This document shows, piece after piece, positions 1 to 4,072 of a DNA stretch of 6,344 nucleotides. The notes below the pieces were generated by a model. It made no database searches. It was not told the origin of the DNA and saw only the letters and a program-made list of their open reading frames with translations. Source of the stretch: Bacteroidota bacterium (GTDB lineage Bacteria; Bacteroidota; Bacteroidia; Flavobacteriales_D; Crocinitomicaceae). How positions within the stretch are numbered: position 1 is the stretch's first letter; every line of letters begins with the position of its first letter. A program made the translations under genes and the position numbers. The stretch spans positions 1 through 6,344 of the forward strand of contig JAJRQP010000091.1 of the NCBI GenBank assembly GCA_024280195.1, in the 5' to 3' direction.

Positions 1-582
1 AATTAGATTCTTAGAGAATTGGTAAGAGCTACCTAACCGTACAATTGTCGAAAATCGATCATCTTGATAATCAGATAGTTTTGCTCGTCCGAGGTTAAAA
101 GCACTGACACCTAATTTCCATTTGTCTGTAATTTTCGCATAAATTCCTGCTTCTGCAGTCATGGAACTCTTAGAGCCGTAGTTACTCGATAGTTGCAAAC
201 CTTGGTAATTTAGTTGTACACCTGCATAGAGTTTTTCGGACAACTTCATACTGTAACCTAATCCTGCTTTAGTAGAACGATATTGTGAATATCCGTAAAA
301 ATGAGCACCGACAGAAATCACCCCAACTTTCAAAGGAATAGCAATCGCCAAAGCTTGATTTTGTAATTCTTTGAGTAAAAATCGATTCTCATAAGAAAGT
401 CCAACGGAGAACTTATCTACAGCACCCAATGCGCCAGGATTATTATGGTATGCCCAAACATCGTTGAATGTCGTTGAAGCATTTGCCATCGACATTGATC
501 TTGCTCCTGCAGGTATCCATCCTTGTGAGAACACAATTGTTTGCATCATGCATAAAGTTGCTATAAGAATTAACCTCATCAT
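1..582 (-). CDS. PorV/PorQ-like outer-membrane protein, 3' end outside window
   Basis: The first 194 codons of a minus-strand gene have no stop before the left edge, so the C-terminus is missing. It begins with a signal peptide (MMRLILIATLCMMQTIVFS, probable cleavage after S19). Next comes the stretch GARSMSMANAS (residues 26-36), then DVWAYHNNPGAL (41-52). That pattern (GAR-x-x-x-M-x-N-A ... D-V-W ... N-P/Q-A/G-x-L) is what I recall from Bacteroidota PorV/PorQ family barrels, which are distantly FadL-like. The rest alternates short polar turns with amphipathic strands such as LAIAIPLKVGVISVGAHFYGY and KLYAGVQLNYQGLQL, as expected of an outer-membrane beta-barrel. The ATG at 582 overlaps the upstream lipoprotein stop (ATGA), so translation is probably coupled. 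A second ATG follows immediately at 579. Family members include T9SS components, but this copy cannot be assigned to PorV or PorQ themselves; the specific role is unknown. Confidence 0.75.
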   Translation of the reverse strand, partial: MMRLILIATLCMMQTIVFSQGWIPAGARSMSMANASTTFNDVWAYHNNPGALGAVDKFSVGLSYENRFLLKELQNQALAIAIPLKVGVISVGAHFYGYSQYRSTKAGLGYSMKLSEKLYAGVQLNYQGLQLSSNYGSKSSMTAEAGIYAKITDKWKLGVSAFNLGRAKLSDYQDDRFSTIVRLGSSYQFSKNLI

Positions 583-1037
583 TCTTTAATTAATCGTTTA
601 GAATCAGGGAGAATATCGTCATTGAAATAATCATTCTCTTCGGCGAAAAACCAAGATTTACCCGCATTATCAGAAAGTGCAAAGACAATTACCTTCTCTT
701 GCGAAACATCTTCAAAATTGACATTCGTAAATTCATATTTCACATGAATCAATGAACTACTCTCTTCAACTACTCTAATATTTCCGTTGCTTAAAAAGTC
801 CGTTGTTTCTTTACTCGAAAGGTCAAATCGTTGCTGAAAAATACTGTCACTTTGATTCTTATAATAAGAAACAACTTCAGGCAAAGTAAAAGCTACGTAT
901 GACATCACCGTACCGTTATTCTTCGAGTTGATAAAGGATGTTTTTGCATTATTTAAAGATGCTTCTTGCGTTGCGTTGAGCGAACAAGAACTAACAATAA
1001 GTGAGAGTGCAAGACAAGAAAGTAAAAATATTTTCAT
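579..1037 (-). CDS. small lipoprotein of unknown function, coupled to PorV/PorQ-like gene
   Basis: This 152-residue protein starts with a type II signal peptide: MKIFLLSCLALSLIVSSC, with lipobox V-S-S-C and lipidated Cys18. It should be anchored in the envelope. The mature part is polar, with a predicted mix of helix (residues 22-75) and strand (about 85-125, for example IRVVEE and LIHVKYEF), then KSWFFAEENDYFNDDILP. The size and the helix-then-sheet layout, with a late Trp/Phe strand, suggest an NTF2-like small domain of the kind seen in DUF4878-type lipoproteins. This is a shape argument only; I do not recognise the family. Its TGA stop (581-579) shares ATGA with the start of the next gene at 582, so the two are surely co-transcribed. 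The chosen start is the only Met placed correctly for the signal peptide. I see no convincing Shine-Dalgarno site and no clear TAnnTTTG promoter element just upstream. Confidence 0.85.
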   Translation of the reverse strand: MKIFLLSCLALSLIVSSCSLNATQEASLNNAKTSFINSKNNGTVMSYVAFTLPEVVSYYKNQSDSIFQQRFDLSSKETTDFLSNGNIRVVEESSSLIHVKYEFTNVNFEDVSQEKVIVFALSDNAGKSWFFAEENDYFNDDILPDSKRLIKE

Positions 1038-1121
1038 TGGTTGAAGGTAGTTATTTTCAATTGAAACTCTTTCTAATCAGTTGACTTTTTTTAATCATGT
1101 GGAATATTGACTTAGGTAATT

Positions 1122-1326
1122 TGTTTATTTCATAGAGAGCCACGAAGAAAACGACCTTCCATTTTTAATTCTTAATTGTAACAAGTGTTTATTTCACAGA
1201 GAACCACAAAGAAGACACAGAGAAAACGACCTTCCATTTTTAATTCTTAATTGTAACAAGTGTTTATTTCACAGAGAACCACAAAGAAGACACAGAGAAC
1301 CACAGAGAAGACAACCTCTAATTTTT
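1122..1326. repeat. three-copy direct repeat with CACAGAGAA subunits
   Basis: Three successive copies start with TGTTTATTTCA at 1122, 1186 and 1261. Copy 1 is 64 bp, copy 2 is 75 bp, and copy 3 diverges after about 39 bp. Copies 1 and 2 share an identical 39-bp tail (1147-1185 and 1222-1260), beginning GAAAACGACC. Copies 2 and 3 share an identical 39-bp head (1186-1224 and 1261-1299). Inside each head are 10-11-bp subunits of the form CACAGAGAAC / CACAAAGAAGA. There are two in copy 1 (1131-1150), three in copy 2 (1195-1225) and four in copy 3 (1270-1311). The 21-bp pair at 1270-1290 is repeated at 1291-1311 with one mismatch. The CACAGAGAA-type motif resembles a dispersed intergenic repeat seen in many Bacteroidota genomes; that link is from memory. 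No ORF crosses it. Confidence 0.9.
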
Positions 1327-1341
1327 CAACTAAATATTTTG

Positions 1342-1348
1342 TATCTTG
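1342..1348 (+). promoter_or_regulatory. possible degenerate -7 element for the esterase gene
   Basis: TATCTTG lies 18 bases before the esterase ATG at 1367 and is one T short of the Bacteroidota -7 consensus TAnnTTTG. No TTG -33 element sits at the usual 17-23 base spacing. If used, the transcript would start near 1353 with a leader of about 14 bases lacking a Shine-Dalgarno site. The repeat array ends about 15 bases upstream, where a -33 element would be expected. Confidence 0.35.
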
Positions 1349-1366
1349 CACAAAACTTACTTAACT

Positions 1367-2458
1367 ATGAAAACATTTCTAATCGTATTCAATTTCTGCT
1401 TATTATTCTCCGTAAATGCTCAGCAAACAAATGAGAGCATTACTATTGGTGGAATTCCAAGAACCTATGTTCAATATTTACCTGTTGGATTTAATTCTGC
1501 AACAGAAAATTTGCCTTTGGTTGTCGTTTTACATGGACTTGGTGGTACAGGAACACAAATGGCTTTGGCTGGTTTTGAACAAATTGGAGACACTGCACGT
1601 TTTATCTCTGTTTATCCGCAAGGATTGCTTAATGGTTTTTCACAAACTTCATGGAATTCTGGACTACCATCGTTTGGTTCTACAGCCGATGACTTAAGCT
1701 TTTTCAATCAACTTCTTGATAATTATATCAGCACTTACAATGTTGATGCTTCACGAATTTATTTTACTGGCTTTTCTATGGGAAGCATTATGAGTTACCA
1801 CATGGCTTGCCAAATGAACGATAGAATTACTGCAATTGGTTGTATGGCGGGAACTATGACAAGTACAGATGTTAGTTCTTGCGTTCCAAGTTATCAAACA
1901 CCTGTCATCCATCTTCACGGCACAGCTGACGGAACGGTTCCTTACAATGGAACAACTGGGTTGAGTTCGGTTGCTACGTCTGTCAATTTTTGGAGAAATA
2001 TTCACTCGTGTGCAAGCACATCAGATTCAACTAGAATGCCAGATACTGCTTCAGATGCAATTACGGTGGATCGTTTTGTATATCAATCTTGTTCTCCCAT
2101 TGAGTCTGTCGAATTATGGCGTTTTAATGGTGCAGATCATGTTTATTTGTATCAGCCTGTGAATGACATTACTGAATCTGTCGAAATTTGGAAATTCTTT
2201 CTGAAATGGCAAAAAAACACTTCTGGTCTTACAGAAAATAAAAGTCCTTCGGTTTCAATTTCTCCAAATCCTTCAGAGGGGTTGATAAATGTTGAGTCTT
2301 CATACAATGGCTCTTTCTTTATCTATTCAACATTAGGTGAAATTGTTGCCATTGGTCAACTTTCTATTGGAGAAAACAAAATCAACCTTTCGCATTTAAA
2401 CAGTGGAGTTTACTTAATCAAAATGGGAGATATTGTCAATCGTTTTGTGATTAAATAA
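1367..2458 (+). CDS. secreted PHB-depolymerase/feruloyl-esterase type esterase with T9SS sorting domain
   Basis: This 363-residue alpha/beta-hydrolase should cleave ester bonds outside the cell or on its surface; the substrate (polyester, acetylated or feruloylated glycan) cannot be read from sequence. Signal peptide: MKTFLIVFNFCLLFSVNA, cleaved after A18. The oxyanion-hole strand is LVVVLHGLGG (51-60). YPQG (83-86) and WNSG (96-99) match the LpqC/PHB-depolymerase family (COG3509). The nucleophile elbow is G-F-S-M-G with Ser137. The acid is probably Asp188 (HGTAD, 184-188) and the base His258 (GADHVY). Residues from about 293 on (SVSISPNPSEG, then a Gly-poor beta domain ending SGVYLIKMGDIVNRFVIK) form a T9SS type A sorting domain, removed on export. 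The ATG at 1367 is chosen over an in-frame TTG at 1346, which falls inside the putative -7 element and would put seven residues before the signal peptide. It stands alone and converges with the next gene at one base distance. Confidence 0.9.
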   Translation: MKTFLIVFNFCLLFSVNAQQTNESITIGGIPRTYVQYLPVGFNSATENLPLVVVLHGLGGTGTQMALAGFEQIGDTARFISVYPQGLLNGFSQTSWNSGLPSFGSTADDLSFFNQLLDNYISTYNVDASRIYFTGFSMGSIMSYHMACQMNDRITAIGCMAGTMTSTDVSSCVPSYQTPVIHLHGTADGTVPYNGTTGLSSVATSVNFWRNIHSCASTSDSTRMPDTASDAITVDRFVYQSCSPIESVELWRFNGADHVYLYQPVNDITESVEIWKFFLKWQKNTSGLTENKSPSVSISPNPSEGLINVESSYNGSFFIYSTLGEIVAIGQLSIGENKINLSHLNSGVYLIKMGDIVNRFVIK

Positions 2459-2471
2459 TTCAAGAATCACA
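2446..2471. terminator. hairpin spanning both convergent stop codons, possible terminator
   Basis: TGTGATT (2446-2452) and AATCACA (2465-2471) form a perfect 7-bp stem, extendable by a T-G wobble (2445/2472). The 12-base loop contains the esterase TAA (2456-2458) and the opposing TGA (2462-2460). On the plus strand it is followed by GCGAGTTTTC, only a weak T-run. On the minus strand it is followed by AAAACG, so no T-tract. It may work as a weak terminator on the plus strand, but the stem is short and AT-rich. Confidence 0.35.
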
Positions 2472-2708
2472 GCGAGTTTTCATTGCTCTGTATTCTTCTT
2501 CTGTAGAATTCAGGTACCATTCTCCCAAAGAAAGTAAATCTTGAATGCGTAACATTTCAGGGTATTTTTCTGCAACAATGTGATGTAATTTTGCCGTCGT
2601 TCCGATTAGCTGAACTTCTTCAAATTCTCTATCTCCAAGTATTTTATAGAAGACCTTTTCATTAGAAAGCTTTCTGTATTGAGGAAAGTCCGTAACTTTG
2701 TGTTGCAT
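2460..2708 (-). CDS. small conserved-looking protein of unknown function
   Basis: This 82-residue, charged, probably cytosolic protein has no signal peptide or membrane segment. The core KVFYKILGDREFEEVQLIG (22-40), followed by a helical stretch with EKYPEMLRIQDLL (47-59), resembles small hypothetical proteins found across Flavobacteriia (pattern F-x-K-I-x-x-x-E-F-E-E-x-Q-x-I-G). That resemblance is from memory; no function is known to me. The start at 2708 is preferred over an in-frame upstream ATG at 2792. The upstream choice would add 28 hydrophobic, cysteine-rich residues overlapping the TPR gene, and a strong -7 element (TATCTTTG, 2721-2714) lies between the two. With that promoter the mRNA would be leaderless or nearly so. 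The stop is one base from the esterase stop. Confidence 0.7.
   Translation of the reverse strand: MQHKVTDFPQYRKLSNEKVFYKILGDREFEEVQLIGTTAKLHHIVAEKYPEMLRIQDLLSLGEWYLNSTEEEYRAMKTRCDS
2693..2700 (+). promoter_or_regulatory. -7 promoter element for the TPR-nth operon
   Basis: TAACTTTG matches the Bacteroidota -7 consensus TAnnTTTG exactly and ends 25 bases before the TPR ATG at 2726. Transcription would start near 2705-2707, giving a leader of about 20 bases (A-rich, with AAAGATAAAAC before the ATG). The nearest TTG (2679-2681) is only 11 bases upstream, shorter than the usual 17-23, so the -33 box is poor. The element lies inside the first codons of the opposing small gene. Confidence 0.5.
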
Positions 2709-2713
2709 ATTTT

Positions 2714-2721
2714 CAAAGATA
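2714..2721 (-). promoter_or_regulatory. -7 promoter element for the small minus-strand gene
   Basis: Read on the minus strand, 2721-2714 is TATCTTTG, a perfect TAnnTTTG. A TTTG (plus-strand CAAA at 2746-2749) lies 24 bases upstream, close to the accepted 17-23 spacing for the -33 element. The last G is only 5 bases before the ATG at 2708, so initiation 5-7 bases downstream would give a leaderless transcript. The element sits within the leader of the TPR gene. Confidence 0.55.
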
Positions 2722-2725
2722 AAAC

Positions 2726-3319
2726 ATGTTTGCAAACAAGACACACAAAAAGGCTGAAAAAGCTTTGAAAGAAGGAAAATTAGACAAAGCAATTAGCTTG
2801 TACACTAAAGCATTGAAAGAAAGTCCGAATCACATTGATATTATTTCTGACAGAGGTGTTGCATATTTGAACATGAATAAAGAAAAAGAATGCTTCGAAG
2901 ATTTAGATAGAGCAATCACTCTACAACCGGATTATGGCTATAGGTATGCTTGTCGAGCATTTGCAAAGAAAAACTTTGGAGATTTAGAAGGCGCAATTAA
3001 AGACTATGAGAATGCTGTTGAATTAGATCCTTCTGATGAAATTGGACACAATAACTTGGGTTTACTTTTAGAACAAAAAGGATATCAAGACGAAGCAGAA
3101 AAACGATTTGAACAAGCCAAAAAATTGTCGGAGGCTGAAGACCGTTTATTGGATGTGACGGTTACTTCTAGAGATTCAGTAAGCAACACAAAAAAACCAG
3201 AGCCAGAACTCGAAGATGAAATGACTACTAAAATGAAAGAATTTAAGAAAGTTTTTACTTCTACAGAACAACTGAAAGAGTTTTTGAATTTTCTAAAAAA
3301 TGGATTTAAAATCAAATAG
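2726..3319 (+). CDS. tetratricopeptide-repeat (TPR) protein
   Basis: This 197-residue protein has no signal peptide or membrane segment, so it is probably cytosolic. About four TPR units occupy residues 2-137 in a strict 34-residue period, marked by the turn prolines SPNH (Pro34), QPDY (Pro68) and DPSD (Pro102). Typical helix-A/B residues are visible, for example KALKEGKLDKAISLYTKAL (12-30) and FGDLEGAIKDYENAVELDP (84-102). A Ser/Thr- and Glu-rich linker (about 145-168) follows, then a basic amphipathic helical tail ending FLNFLKNGFKIK. TPR arrays are protein-protein docking modules; the partner is unknown. The gene is followed after 12 bases by nth and is probably co-transcribed with it. It is divergent from the small gene at 2708 with 17 bases between start codons. 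The link to DNA repair is only positional. Confidence 0.88.
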   Translation: MFANKTHKKAEKALKEGKLDKAISLYTKALKESPNHIDIISDRGVAYLNMNKEKECFEDLDRAITLQPDYGYRYACRAFAKKNFGDLEGAIKDYENAVELDPSDEIGHNNLGLLLEQKGYQDEAEKRFEQAKKLSEAEDRLLDVTVTSRDSVSNTKKPEPELEDEMTTKMKEFKKVFTSTEQLKEFLNFLKNGFKIK

Positions 3320-3331
3320 CTATTAGAACCG

Positions 3332-3976
3332 ATGACAAAGAAAGAAAAAGCAAGTTACATCATTGAAGAACTGGAAAAATTATATCCAACTACACCAATC
3401 CCTTTAGACCATAAAGACCCTTATACCTTATTAATTGCCGTTTTGCTTTCTGCTCAATGCACAGACAAACGTGTAAACCTTATCACTCCTACCCTTTTCA
3501 ATTTAGCAGACAATCCATTTGATATGATTAAATTGACGGTCGAAGAAATCAAAGCCATTATTCGTCCTTGTGGTCTTTCTCCAAGAAAATCTCAGGCAAT
3601 CTTTACGCTTTCTGAAATGCTCATCGACAAATACAGGGGAGAAGTTCCACAAAGTTTTGAGCAGTTAGAAGAACTACCTGGTGTAGGACATAAAACAGCA
3701 TCCGTTGTCATGGCGCAAGCATTTGGAGTACCTGCATTCCCAGTTGATACACATATTAACCGATTACTCATCCGTTGGGGAGTTACAAAAGGCAAAAATG
3801 TAGTAGAAACAGAGAAAGATGCCAAGAAAATCTTTCCTGAAGAATTATGGAACAAACTGCATTTGCAAATCATTTTTTACGGTAGAGAATACTCTCCTTC
3901 TCGTTCTCCAAAATATGACATCGATTTTATTACTAGAGAAATAGGGACGGTTAAAGCAAAAAAAGAATTAAATTAG
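3332..3976 (+). CDS. nth: endonuclease III, DNA glycosylase/AP lyase, without Fe-S cluster cysteines
   Basis: This 214-residue protein is about the usual length of Nth (E. coli 211). The enzyme removes oxidised pyrimidines from DNA and nicks the abasic site by beta-elimination in base-excision repair. SAQCTD (40-45) is the conserved N-terminal motif. The helix-hairpin-helix is LPGVGHKTA (115-123), with the Schiff-base lysine Lys121. The catalytic aspartate is Asp139 in PVDTHINRL. In E. coli four cysteines (C-x6-C-x2-C-x5-C) bind a 4Fe-4S cluster near the C-terminus. Here the aligned segment, YGREYSPSRSPKYDIDF (183-199), has none; the only cysteines are Cys43 and Cys80. The cluster is therefore absent, although the glycosylase core looks intact. 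The ATG at 3332, 12 bases after the TPR stop, gives the expected N-terminus; no strong ribosome binding site is visible. Confidence 0.93.
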   Translation: MTKKEKASYIIEELEKLYPTTPIPLDHKDPYTLLIAVLLSAQCTDKRVNLITPTLFNLADNPFDMIKLTVEEIKAIIRPCGLSPRKSQAIFTLSEMLIDKYRGEVPQSFEQLEELPGVGHKTASVVMAQAFGVPAFPVDTHINRLLIRWGVTKGKNVVETEKDAKKIFPEELWNKLHLQIIFYGREYSPSRSPKYDIDFITREIGTVKAKKELN

Positions 3977-3989
3977 ACTTTTGTTTTTT
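3961..3989 (+). terminator. possible weak terminator at the end of nth
   Basis: AAAAG (3961-3965) can pair with CTTTT (3978-3982) around a 12-base loop that includes the nth stop codon (3974-3976). G and a run of six T (3984-3989) follow. The T-tract is what an intrinsic terminator needs, but the stem is short and nearly all A-T, so the support is weak. Confidence 0.25.
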
Positions 3990-4003
3990 AGGATTCTCCT
4001 TTC

Positions 4004-4019
4004 ATTCTTAGCTAAGAAT
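4004..4019. promoter_or_regulatory. perfect 16-bp palindrome upstream of the M49 peptidase gene
   Basis: ATTCTTAGCTAAGAAT is an exact inverted repeat with no spacer. It lies between the end of nth and the peptidase start, 53 bases before the ATG at 4073. No T-tract follows on either strand, so it does not look like a terminator. Its position, about 25 bases before a weak -7-like TAAGATTG (4045-4052), would suit a dimeric regulator's operator. That is inference only. Confidence 0.4.
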
Positions 4020-4072
4020 TACTATCTTCAAGCACTCAAAAAAATAAGATTGTTATAAACTCAATTCAACTC

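Larger units (their letters stand above)
1038..1366. other. non-coding region between divergent genes
   Basis: These 329 bases separate the divergent lipoprotein and esterase genes. The left part (1038-1121) is AT-rich and should hold the leader and promoter of the minus-strand operon, but I could not find a convincing TAnnTTTG element there. The centre (1122-1326) is the direct-repeat array described separately. The right part (1327-1366) holds a degenerate -7 element and the short leader of the esterase gene. No ORF with coding character, tRNA or recognised small RNA is visible. Confidence 0.8.

Noticed and set aside
1122..1326. CRISPR array
   Set aside because: The repeats are nearly contiguous, have no unique spacers of constant length, and there are no cas genes.
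1416..2162. Other-frame ORFs within the esterase gene (both strands)
   Set aside because: They lie wholly inside a gene with clear family motifs and have low-complexity composition typical of shadow frames.
2460..2792. Longer reading of the small minus-strand gene from ATG 2792
   Set aside because: The extra 28 residues overlap the TPR coding region, are cysteine- and phenylalanine-rich, and lie upstream of a perfect -7 element at 2721-2714.
3085..3873. Minus-strand ORFs inside the TPR and nth genes
   Set aside because: They are antisense shadows of well-supported genes, with serine-rich translations and no recognisable start context.
4045..4052. TAAGATTG as the promoter of the M49 peptidase gene
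   Set aside because: One mismatch at a key T of TAnnTTTG and no TTG at the right distance; too weak to list as a feature.
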